Shown: piece after piece, positions 1-11,400 of the stretch
How positions within the stretch are numbered: the stretch's first letter is position 1
How the letters are laid out: each line of letters starts with the position of its first letter
Source: Branchiostoma belcheri
Lineage: Eukaryota; Chordata; Leptocardii; Amphioxiformes; Branchiostomatidae
NCBI RefSeq assembly: GCF_001625305.1
Contig: NW_017804254.1
Coordinates: 333,501 to 397,500 of the forward strand
Length of the DNA: 64,000 nt
Direction of reading: 5' to 3'
The notes under the pieces: generated by a model
The model's input: the letters and a program-made list of their open reading frames with translations, nothing else
Database searches by the model: none
What the model was told of the DNA's origin: nothing
Made by a program: the position numbers and the translations under genes

Positions 1-1900
1 AATATTAATGAAAATTTTAGGCCTTAGCCTCATGAGTCCCCACATCTGCAAGTGAGGTATGCATATTGATATTTTCGACCATTCTATAATTTGGCATCAT
101 TCACTTCTCCCCTCCCCTTTGCCCATAATATGGGAGATATGATATCATATGCTATACGCGTATTCAAGAAAATGTTGGATTTCTTTCCTATACAAGTCAT
201 ACAACACAGTTACGACGTCTTCCTATAGTGCTTAGCTGAGCTGTATGTACGTTCCAATAACTTCATGATCATTTTATGCAGATGTAATTATTTTTCTCCG
301 CATTGCTCAAAACATCTACCTGTGAATATATTAGTTGTCAACTGTTGATATGTCGTTGTTACGTCGTCTTCCTACTGATCAATTCTCCTCTGAATGCATG
401 GCTCAAAACATCTACTTGTATATATTAGTTGTGAACTGTTGAGGTTATTTTCGACTTGTCGGCCCCCGTCTGTTTCTCATTACCGTTTCCGGCCCTGTTG
501 TGGCCCGTACGGGTGCGGAAAGCGGATGTAGCTTGCGTGCTCGCCAAGTCCAGGCGACTGCGATAGATCCCTGGTGGTGTCGCGGGCACGAACAAGTCAT
601 GCTAGTACACTTCATCACCTGCTCTGCTCAAAAAAACAGAAGCCTCGCGTGCAAAAGAAATACATAATGGGAATGTATTAAAGGCATCCAATTCGATTTC
701 AGGGCAGCAAAACTGGAAATGTTCTAAATAAGGCAATCCTTGTGATATCGACACATGCTACTTCACATTGGCACACTTGAGTCAGCATTTCATACTTTGG
801 GCTTTTAAAACTGCAGAAACAAGCCCCTAGATAGATGAGTCCTTTATTTCCTTTTATTATACCCTGAAAATCAAACCAGGGCCCTTCCAGTAACCATTTT
901 CAGAATTTTGGGAATTTTTGCTCCACTCAATATACTTTGGGATAGTGTGGTTTCAGCTTAGTATGTAGATAAATGACTAGAATATTGGCTTAAAGTCGGG
1001 TTTCCAAGCCTTAAAAACTGCACTGGGGCCTTTAATCTTTGGATAAGGGGGATTGGAACATAAGGGACAAGCGAATTGTACCTGGGCAACAACAGACACA
1101 AAGACGCAACTCGCATACGAAGATTTGAGAGGGCGGAAAAAAAGGTGCACCGATCGGGCAATTATCCCTTCTGCTTCACTCCAATTATATTCACACAATG
1201 TGATATACTCCAAGAATGACCAAATGCAGACACATCTTTGGTCTCTTGTCCCAATTTTTTTTTTATTCGGAACATATTTTACGTTCGTACCTCTACTCCG
1301 GCTAATCACAATGTATGTATTTTAGTATAATTTACAACTGTATTTGATAGCTGGCACTTTTTATGTATTGAATATACAAAGAGTAAGCCCCACCCCTCTA
1401 ATACCAAAACCTTTCCGAAGTGAGACGATACAAGGTTAAAACCTCCGGAAACTACAGGTTCAGAATTTACGAGATTTTTCAACGAAACATTTCAGTGACT
1501 CATATAGTCACACCTATGGGGACAAAACACAACGCCCCCGGATTGTCAAGTTTGTCCTCTCCAGACAATACGTCAATGGCAACTCAAACAACCGTTCGAA
1601 CGTGACAATCGTGAGACAGTGATTCACGATATAGCCAGAAGGATTTCCCGTTTTCTGATCCTGACACTTCCTGAATTTCACCTGAATTGTAAGATTTCAT
1701 TACCCGACACACCCACAAACCATTTCTCAAATCCGAGCTTTGTGAACCGTGAACATACATTCTTCCATTGTTCACTGAATATTAGTTCTCGTCTAGAAAT
1801 AAATAAAGGCGCCAGGGGCACAAATTGACTGGACCTCGTTTTTCTTATGGTAGAAAGAAGGTGCATTTTTTTTGGATACGCAGACGTTTAGTCCAAATTA
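1..1900. other. Intergenic, no gene seen
   Basis: AT-rich sequence with only short open frames that overlap on both strands and show no family resemblance. I see no exon with plausible splice sites, no RNA gene and no clear repeat here. It lies upstream of the ETS-factor gene and could hold distal regulatory DNA, but nothing specific supports that. Confidence 0.5.
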
Positions 1901-1902
1901 CC

Positions 1903-2112
1903 CCCTCTACCGGCAATGACCGGGAAGCGGTTGGAAAGAGACGGAATTGGCAGATAGTATGCCAGGGGAGTTGGTCCGGGAAAGAGTACAGTTCGGGAGC
2001 GGCAATCAAAAGTTGTACTCTTGCCCAGACCAACTCACCTGGCATGTTATCTGTCTATTTGGCCAATTTCTACTCTCTCCAGCCGCTTCCCGAAGCCTGG
2101 TAGAGGCTAGAC
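1903..2112. repeat. Foldback element related to the one at 10.8 kb
   Basis: The two halves are inverted copies. The left arm has GGGAAGCGG, then ATGCCAGGGGAGTTGGTC; the right arm read in reverse has GGGAAGCGG, then ATGCCAGGTGAGTTGGTC. The outer ends carry CCTCTACC on the left and GGTAGAGG on the right, which matches the termini of the intact copy at 10815-11015. It is a non-autonomous DNA-transposon relic. I could not find a target duplication here. Confidence 0.7.
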
Positions 2113-3342
2113 ACCGTGTACAATTATTTCTTCTTGCCCACTTGTGTTTCTATTCTGACGAGGACCGTACAAGCCTTCTCGGGGCGCCCGTGTGCTTCCC
2201 GTTTCCCGCGCGGGGTCAGCAGCTTGTGCCTTGTACAAGCGGAAGCGGGCCGCATTCTTCCACTGTTGGTTTTGGAGCAGTGCCAGTTCCGCCTGGTAAC
2301 TAGGAGATATTTGGCTCATCGCAGGGGGTTTTGAAAGCTCCGAAGAAAGCCTTCAATGACAGATAATGGTGTCCCGGTGGTGTAATGGTCTCTAAGATAA
2401 ATGCTGTATTCAGGCAGGCTATTTTTGAGGGGAAAATAAGTTCTTGGACACATTGAAGTGACATTTATGGCAAATACCGGGCTTCCTAAAACCCCTGTGT
2501 TCGCTCCCTGAAATATGATATGAACGCTGCCTTTAAGAAAAGGACCACTACATTGGCTAAGGAGGGGGTCAAATGTAATAAGAAATATTTCCTTTAACCA
2601 TGCAGTGGTGAAAACGTCACCTGTACACAACTCTAGTATCATTTTTATTGCCACACATATTATAGTCACTGTGAGTTACTGCGTCGTTACTATCAACAAA
2701 TACGCACAAAAGCGCTTGAGCACTCAATGCTCCCCTCCCCCCTTGAGTGACACTTGTAAATCCCGGTAGAAAGTCTCGGGTTACGGTAAGACTATGGGAT
2801 CCGACACAGATCGGGGTGCAGACCGTAAACACAGCAAAACCCTGTCAGGCCCTGAAGTTCTACCCGAACCACCAACTGTCTGGAATTGCTGTAGAAACGA
2901 CTCTTCCAATCGCGGAAGGTATGGTGCTTTCAGACTGCTCTTTTTGTGTACAGTAGCCGCGGATAGCTGTATCAGCGGTAGCGTCAGAGAACGATGGGTG
3001 CTGTGAAGCTATTAAGCTAAAACGGCCCTTCGTCGTGTGCAGTGACTGCTCATATTTCCTAGGTCTAAAGAGATGGCTCGAGAGTTACCGCCTGTTTCTT
3101 ACAGGCTAGTTCTGGTTGTATATGTGTCTGACCCAACTGGGATAGCCTTCAAGCTGGCACGGTCAAAGTTACGTGAGACACTGCGCTTGGACTCGAAAAC
3201 ATTATAGATAACTCGAGCCAATGGATGCCCGTGGTTTTAAATATAGCAAACTGAGCAGTTTTCCCTCTGCCTTTTCCTAGTCGTCTGGTCATCATTACGA
3301 GCTCAGATGTACATCCGGTCCCTTTCCTAATAAGGACGAGAT

Positions 3343-3370
3343 ATGTTCTCCATCTCTCTCTCTGTATCTG

Positions 3371-3415
<45 letters not shown>

Positions 3416-3610
3416 TGTCTCTCTCCTTTCTCTCTCTCTCTCTCTGTATCTGTCTCTCCTTTCTCTCTCTCAGTCTCTCTCAGTCTCTCTGTCTGTATCT
3501 GTCTCCAGCTGTCTGTCTCCCTCTTTCTCTCTCTCTCTCTCTCTGTTTCTCTCTCTGATTCTCTCTCTCTCTGTCTCTTTCTCTCTCTGCCACTCTCTCC
3601 CTATCCCTTT
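3343..3610. repeat. CT/GA microsatellite
   Basis: About 270 bases of imperfect (CT)n with interspersed TCTGTATCTGTCTC units. The open frames across it are low-complexity Ser/Leu artefacts and not genes. Confidence 0.95.
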
Positions 3611-4144
3611 CTCTCCCTACTCAAACTATGATATATTACCCCACCGTGGCACGTCTGTACTAACAGGTTGTATTACATTACGTTCCTGAAGCTTCACGTA
3701 ATAGGTTTTGTCCAGGTCAGTCTGGAGAGCGTAGTTGTGACGCATATTTCTGAAGATCTAGAGGCTTCGGGACCGAACCGTTACACTGTGATACAGTCAC
3801 GAAAGATACAGCTTGGTCCTACCATTGACTGAATCGACAACGGTATAGCGTTAACGGTAAACGTTCCAAGTGGAAGCGTTGTCCAAATTTAACATCGGGA
3901 TAAATTCTTACTACGCGTAGGCTCCAGAAGTTGCCTGGTCTGTGTTCTACAGAATTAAATGTTTTCAAGTTCGACGGTATGCCCGCCCCACTGTGATACA
4001 AGACACGCCTTGTTCGGTGTAGCTTTCCAAGTCCAAACGACTCAGACAAAAGTGTTGATGTTTTCGTTCGACTTCGTGAAAGAACGGAAGTGGTCCCAGG
4101 TAATAATGGCGGTCGGTGTCACGTTTCTCAGTTCGGTTTGTTTT

Positions 4145-4152
4145 TGACGTCA
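4145..4152. promoter_or_regulatory. Palindromic CRE-like site TGACGTCA
   Basis: A perfect cAMP-response-element octamer sits at the start of a less AT-rich stretch (about 4.1-4.7 kb) upstream of the ETS-factor gene. The stretch also holds an ATTGG box near 4219. This could be part of a promoter or enhancer, but a single 8-mer is weak evidence. Confidence 0.3.
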
Positions 4153-5294
4153 TGGAAGGACCACCTGAGCTTGCGTCCGAGGGGGGTGATCACGGGTCAC
4201 TAGTCATCGCCTTCTGTGATTGGTCAAGACGGTCGCTTTCTCATCTGCTGATATGAAGCTGTTTTCCCGCGTGAAATGTACATCTTTGAATTTGTTTTAC
4301 AAACAGGTCGTAATTTTGGTGTTTTGAGACGATGCTGTTGTGTTTTCCACGTCTGGCGCGCCTCCATAGAAATGCGGTACTAGGCGGTTTGTGGTGGCCG
4401 ATTTCATCTTACTTGTTTTGACTTGTTTTTTGGTATTTTTTTTTGTCTGATTACGCACTCTGATGACTACTGTCTACTGGGACCTTCCCGGATTGCTTGG
4501 GTTGACAGTTGACAAATACATGTACTGCACAACTCTATGCGTTTCCAGTCAACTTTGTCTCGGATTAAATAATCTGAAGTGACCTTTTTAAGCGGAAAGC
4601 GGTCCCTCTCGTTACCCCATGCACCTGCTTCCGCGCTGGCCTTTGTCACGTCACTCAGTCCGCCAGTCAGCAAAACTCCTGCAACTCTCCCAGTGATGGC
4701 GGAGCTACGTGGGAGATACGACATTCCAGAAACAAGGGAGTGTTTCCAAGTTCAAAAATAGTCTCCTTCCAAGAATTTGAACAGTTTCATTACCAGCTAA
4801 TGTTTACCGTTAACAGGAGCGTAGCCCCCAAGGCACACCTTCATGACATCAACCCAACAGACGATAACCAATCTGACTGTTGTTTTGGCGTTGTTTTTAG
4901 AGGGGGGAGGGGAGAGGATATGAGTAATGGATACAGCTCAGCAGGTTCGGAAAGTAAAGTGTAGTTGATTTTCTGCCAATCAAAGCGTACCATTATTTAC
5001 TCCCAAAGACCAATGATGGCATAACACGCGTACATGCGTACGTGTACATGTACATGTAATTCACGTGCATATACTTTCTTTCGGAGTGATACTTACAGAC
5101 AAACCTGCCACAAATTTCAGCTAACTAAAGCCGTCAAACTTCAAAGTCTTCTCGGTCTTTTTCTGTTTTCATAACACATCAAATTCAACTGAAAAAAAAA
5201 AACACATCAAATTCACTGTGAGGGGAGACCGTGTTGTGATATGCAGAGCAGGTACGTGTCAGTGGTTATTTTCTAGGAAACCCGGAACTTCAGA

Positions 5295-5583
5295 AGGATG
5301 AAGTTTCAAACTTTGAACTCATGTAAAGTTCATTGCATAGCATAGCCCTTGACCCTGATAGTTCCAGGTACTAGCTGTGTAGAAACAGTAACATACCGTA
5401 GAACGTCTAGACTGGCTTTACTGTAGCGCCTCACTTTGTGAATAAACTCAATAAGGCACTACAGGTCATGTCGTTGTAAGGTATGCCTCCTCTGTTTCTA
5501 CTGAGTCAGCTAGTACCTGGAACTAGCAGGGTTCAATGGCGTTACTAGGCAATGAAGGTTACCCAAGTTCAAACCTCATCCTC
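5295..5583. repeat. Long foldback (inverted-repeat) element
   Basis: Arms of roughly 100 bases are inverted copies. The left arm contains AGTTCCAGGTACTAGCTG and the right arm contains its reverse complement near 5508-5525. Homology continues outward through ACCCTG and TTCATTGC to AGGATGA at both outer ends. The central loop has a smaller hairpin (CTGTAGCGCC pairing with GGCACTACAG). It is probably a MITE. No coding capacity is seen. Confidence 0.75.
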
Positions 5584-5589
5584 TCTGTT

Positions 5590-8214
5590 GAGGCTCGGTC
5601 TTTCCGAGAAAAACTACCACGAGTATCCCCACATGACTCTTCTTGTGCGAACTCAAAAAATTAGTCCCACTTCCAGATAGATTTTTGCGGTGGGCGTTTT
5701 ATTTTTTTTTTCCTTCGAATTTCGTCTCGTCGCACTGATACTTAGTATATAGCAGTGAGGCAATATTGAGTCGAGGTCCATTCTACGTTACAACTATATA
5801 TCCCCTGACTCCCCTCTGTAAGCGCCTATCCAGTAAGGTGTGTGAGTGTAAGTTGCTGTAGTGGAGGACAACACCGCACGACTCGAACCCGGACAAAAAT
5901 TGAACGAATTTTTCCACCCTCATCACCATGTGGTGTTCGCCCATCGGAAGGACGCACGGCACAAGCCGGAGACAACACTGTAAGTTCGGCATTACATGCA
6001 TATGGCTACCCTGTTATATTTTTTGAACGAGGATTCCATCCATACATGGTCCTGTATTTGTATCAGTTGAATACGTCAATGCATACTTCGATATGTTTCA
6101 TTCGGTGAATGGGGAAGCCTAATACAAGCCAATTACTATCTTAATCTTAGAATGGATCGAGAACAGAGGTTCGTGTAAAAACCATGGTCAGCTCAGGAAA
6201 GCTCCATTTTGCCCAAGGCGAAGTAATTCAGCAATTACGATAATCACAAGACACACAGACGTGGCCATTTTGGTCTCCCATTCCCACAATGTCACTAGAA
6301 GCCATAGTTTGGAGCCTTCGCCGATTTTATCATAATTCTAGCCAGAGAGAAGGTTTCCCGCTCCAACCTTCTCTCCGTGGCAAAAACTCCCTCGGCAGCA
6401 AATCGTCCCTCACGGCCGCATATTACTCGCGTCGCTCAGAGAAAAAATAACGCCGACACCCAACAAGACTGCGAAGGAGGCTAAACTTCCGCGTAGTCCT
6501 CACTTCAAGCGATATTTGTGAGGATGAATCCACTTTTTTTAGAACCCGGTCCGTCGCGTTGAGTTTTGAGTCTCCCTGGGGCACCGCCATTATTAGTTAC
6601 ACCGTGAAGGGGACAGATAATGGCCGCTCTTTGTCAGTGGAGAGCAGAAGTTCACAGGTTAACAAGGGGAAATTGCCTTAACCTTTCCAACTGCTAAAGT
6701 TAGTTATCATATCAGTCACGCCATCTCGCCATACTGTAATTAGATCGGCGTTTTTGCTGGTGTTGTCAACATTTGTCAGTTTAGAGTTTATACATTTTCT
6801 CTTTAGGAAAAGCGAAGATCATAGTGTAAATGACGACGTCACGGTTTCACTGCATGGCAAGGCTTGCTGGTTACGTAGTTAAAGTAATAATTGATGAGAA
6901 ATTTTTTCACAAGTATTTGTGCACCTATGTGTGTAATCGTCGATTGGGGATGAACGTAGTTAAAGTTACGTAGTTAAAGTTTTTGATTCCTAAACCTCTA
7001 CATTGTAATGTGAAAGATTAGTATTACTGAATAAAGGAATAGCCGGGGGGGGGGGAGCTACAGAGATTCTCTACTTCTTTCATGATTTACCTTACAGCTC
7101 TGCAGTTACGGTTCCAACTACATGTATTATATTCGTACTTCCGTGAAGTACATATTGTATGTCCACGTCTTTTCTTCATTTTCCTTCCCCGTCTTCCTGA
7201 CGTGTGGGAACATCGCGTGCTGAGATATCATTTATCGCCACCTTGGCCGCAGGCGGAAGCGTTGGCATGGCAACACTGACGGGTGTCAGGCGAGGGCCTA
7301 CGTCAAAGGCAAATCGGCAGTTTGATCAAGAAGAAATCCATTTAGGTCTTTGTATTATGTGTTTTTTTTCTCTCTCTTTCTGGAAGGAAGATGCTAATAA
7401 AGCCTCAGACGTTTCGCCTTGATTTCTTTTAAAATATTGCTACAAGACTAGGAACCTTTTTTGGTTCGGGCAAACGGAAAACAATACAATTTTCAAGTCA
7501 CAAACAGTGACCAAATTTGGCAGAACTGATCCAAACGGAATACTATAATAATTGCTGTTTGCTACAAGACTAGGAACGACCGTCAGTGCAGTGACCCTGA
7601 CTTAAGGTTATACATTCCAATGGCGGGATGAGTTGGCATTTTTTTTATCCTACTTAACTTTGGCACTTCCGTAGTGACGACTTTTCCTAGTGTGGATTGT
7701 GGCCACGTCGGCTTTCTAGAGTTGGGAAGCTTCCTGCGAAACTGAATGCGGAGTGTTTTTTTTTTTCATTATAGCCTTATATGGGCATTAACTTGATGAA
7801 CCCAACATAAAATTTCGTACAGGGTCGAAAGAGGACATAGAAAGCATTGTGAGGTTATGTATACATTGTATGATGTGGGCAGTTCGTATTTGGGTGTTAG
7901 TTTCCCGATGCAAGTATAGTCTAACCAAGGGCGTTCAATGAACCTCCTTGGTCCAACCAAGAACTAATTGTTGGTTAGTTCGCCTGGGGACACACGCTTG
8001 TGTCGGATTTTTGGACGTCAAAGACCAGCAATTATCAAATTTTCCAAACGACCTCTTAACATAGAACATCATACATTGGACTGTGCCAAACACGGCAAGT
8101 TTTTTTGTGTGTCAACACTGAACAGGAACAATTGCTGGTAATTCCACAAAAAAACTGACTGATTTATTTATTTACGTACAAAAACGTTTTGTTTGCTCTT
8201 TTTTTCCGATGCAG
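5590..8214. other. Upstream region of the ETS-factor gene
   Basis: No exon can be supported. It contains a poly-G run near 7049 and a short direct repeat, GCTACAAGACTAGGAAC, near 7440 and 7560. Non-coding first exons and promoters of the gene that starts at 8469 could lie here, but I cannot pin them down. Confidence 0.4.
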
Positions 8215-8317
8215 GATGTCCAGTCAGTCGAAAAGCGATCGTTTGTTTTTAAGTGACCGGTGTGTTGGTCTCGCCTGGCCCGCCTTCCGGCTACAGTCGG
8301 CCCCACCTGAGATTTGA
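8215..8317 (+). other. Possible 5' untranslated exon part with a 33-codon upstream ORF
   Basis: A pyrimidine-rich tract ending in GATGCAG makes a good splice acceptor just before 8215. The first ATG after it (8216) opens a 33-codon frame that ends in TGA at 8315-8317, out of register with the main start at 8469. If the exon really begins here, this is an upstream ORF that could damp translation of the ETS factor. There is no transcript evidence. Confidence 0.25.
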
Positions 8318-8468
8318 AGATCAATAATTAAACGTACTTGTTTTTCCGCCCCTCGTGTAGTATGTACATGTTCTTGCATGTCTACCTTCAAATTCGCAAC
8401 GACGTTAGATATTTCGTGTAATCTGTAAGGACAGGCTGTCTGTCTGTGTGTGCGAAGTATTGTTGCCG

Positions 8469-11400
8469 ATGTCGGTATTTCCGAGCAAGGCGGCGGGACC
8501 TTCCGGGGGGAACGGCGCACTCATGCAGATCTTCCGTTTCCCCACAGTCCGCATGGCGGGGGCGGGCGGCGGCCACGAGTCCTCGGGGCAACCTCCACCT
8601 GGGCCCGTCATCTACTCCGTACACTCCGCCGCTCACATTCCACAGGTAGGGCGCTACATGTTCTTTCTTATCTTGTAGGTAACCGAATCCTAGATTGTTT
8701 CTGTCACTTGTCCTGGAGTAGAAGCAGATACAAATGTATATTCTATCAGAACTTCTCTTTGTTTCGTGGAATTAACGAGAATTAATTATGTACTATAGGA
8801 TTTCTCAACATGCCAAACTTGCACGGGAAGAACACAAGAAATGTATGTGACTTACATCGTTTTTTGACGAATACCTTTATGGACACGGCCTTTCTTGGCA
8901 CGTACGTACCGATCAGAAAGAATCTGTTTAGTATCGCATTGTGTGTTGGGGGATGTGATTTTATTTTATTTATTTATCAGAATTGCAAACATCGCAATAC
9001 AATGGGGTGCCCTGGCAGCCATGGCTTGTTTGATATTTTGATCATGGGGGATTTGAAATCACTACGTGTATATCGAAAGAAAAACAAGCCAGAGAGTAAG
9101 ACGAACAAAAGTGACACAAAGCTGCATTCAAAAGCAGTGTTCAGAATTTTCAATGCGTAGATGTTCGAGTTTAAAGAGGAAAGACATTTTTGTCAAAGTG
9201 TTACAAAATAATGTTCCATCTAAAAGTTGAAATATTTCAAGGGTAATGTAGGGTAGCTATCTACATTATAAAGTCAATCCTTGCTGTCTTGCAGTTATAC
9301 ACTTAACGTGAACTGAAAAAATCAGTTTCTAGGTCATTTCTAGATTACTAGAACTTGCTTCCTGTCGATACAATTGCATAGCATCCACCAGGCCTTTCTA
9401 AGGGAATACGGATCGTAGAATTCGGCAAAAAAGAGAGTAAACTTGGCCAAGTGAGTCCGGCCGCGGGGAGGTAGTTTCTTTAACTGCGCGGCCAGTCAAA
9501 CCTACAAGGCGGCCAAACCCCCCTGGCAATTATTCTCCTATATATAACCAGGGTAGTTAGTCTGGTAGAGACTAACAATTGCAAACGGACAATTCTTTAT
9601 CCGTGCTTTCTTTTGACTGAAAGGCTGGATTGAAAACGCGTAGCTTGTAGCAGAACACAATGCACCAACCGACTGAAGTTCTCGGTACAATGTGTGCGTA
9701 GATCACCTGACACGTACATTGTACAATATTGGCGGGCCAAGCATGCATGACGATGCAAACATATACAAAAAGATAAATTATTAATTAGATCAGTTTATCT
9801 TATACATATCGTACTCATTGTCTCCTTGCAATACGTCAAACGTTTTTTTGTCTCATTGCATATTTGTCCTTGGAAACTTACTGCATTGTTACCTGGTGAC
9901 CTTTGACTCTTGACTCCTGTCGAGAAACGATCGGCCATGGCACATGCATGTTGATTTTCGTAGCCGCACTTGGGTCTTTCAATGCAGCTCTTTTTTTATT
10001 ACTTTTCAAATCTATACTTTTTTTGTGAAATGGATAGAGACGAATCGTGGGGCTCAGTGCCCAGTGCAGTGTTCTGAAAATAGAAACGGAAAAGACATTG
10101 AAAAAAAGGCAATTGCACAAGAAAGTTTACAGAACAGCAAAAAAAACACGTTCCGGGTCTCGGGCTGTTAACCTTAGAAGAATTTTGTACTAACTTTCTC
10201 CGTTTTCTCAATACCTCCTGCATTAATTCTCTAAAATGAAACCGATTGTTAGCTTTATAGCTTGCCAGGAGGACATATATTTGTGATGAATCCGTACTGG
10301 TGAACACGTACCTTCATTCTTTTATATATGTCTATTATATAAGCTATCAAAATAGTTATTATGATTGAAACTTTTGAAATTAGCATCAGTGCCTATACGC
10401 TACATTCTACTGTGTATGCAATTTGCCATTCATGGAATTGTACAGTCATGCAGTTTGGGGCCTTCTACCTGCCGAAATTCGTCCTCAAAGTAAGATGACG
10501 CAAAAGAAACGTGTTTCCGCGCCCAGGGAAAGACCCGAAATTTCCCCTCATTTGCCCCCTCTTGTGTGTTTAAACTCTGCCAACATCAGCAATGTTTTTT
10601 TCGAAGATTTGTTTCCGCGTCCTCACTAGCCGCACGTGCTAGACTTGAATGTAAACATTGGGCTGGGCGCTGGGCAGGGTTCCCCCAGTCCGCTAACTGA
10701 CCCGGAAATGGAGCGACATTATAACAGCTCACAACAGAATCGGCAGCGATACACGCGGAAACAACGAGTTCCGAAGGTCAGAAAATGGACTGGAACATGT
10801 TTGTGGCGCTTTTATAGCCTCTACCAGGCTTCAGAAGCGGATGGAAAGAGTAGAAATTGGCAAAATAGACAGGTAACATGCCAGGGGAGTAGGTCTGCTA
10901 AAGGACTCGGCACAGGTTGCGGCAAATGATTCCTTAAGCGGACAACTCTACTGGCAAAGTATCTCTCTATTTGGCCAATTTCTACTCTTTCCAGAAGCCT
11001 GGTAGAGGCTAGATAGCGCTTTTAAACTTGAGGTGGTTCTGTCCTAAGTGCTACGAAATGGTTTTGCGACACTTTTAACGTTTTACGGCTCCATACCTGG
11101 ATACCTGTGCCAATACTAGTAGTCTATTTCCCTACCGAATTCAACAACGTCTGTGAACAAATCTGCAACACCGTACCAAACTTCTTCATATGATGCCATG
11201 CCCATTCGTTGCATTTCTTACCAAAATATAGGATGACCTTTGACTTATAAACCTGCATTCTCCTCTGGTCTCTCAGTCACTGACGAAAGGTAGTGGATAC
11301 TACCTGAAACGTCTGACCGTTTCCAAAATCATATCCAGTTGCTTGAGTGGAGTGAAACTGCTTTTGGGCGTATCTTATATTACGTGAATGTCCAACCTTC

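Noticed and set aside
2372..2520. tRNA-like start TCCCGGTGGTGTAATGG
   Set aside because: The A-box fits, but the only B-box-like GTTCGCTCCC is more than 100 bases away and no cloverleaf can be drawn; at best a SINE remnant.
3343..3558. Ser/Leu frame
   Set aside because: Translation of the CT microsatellite.
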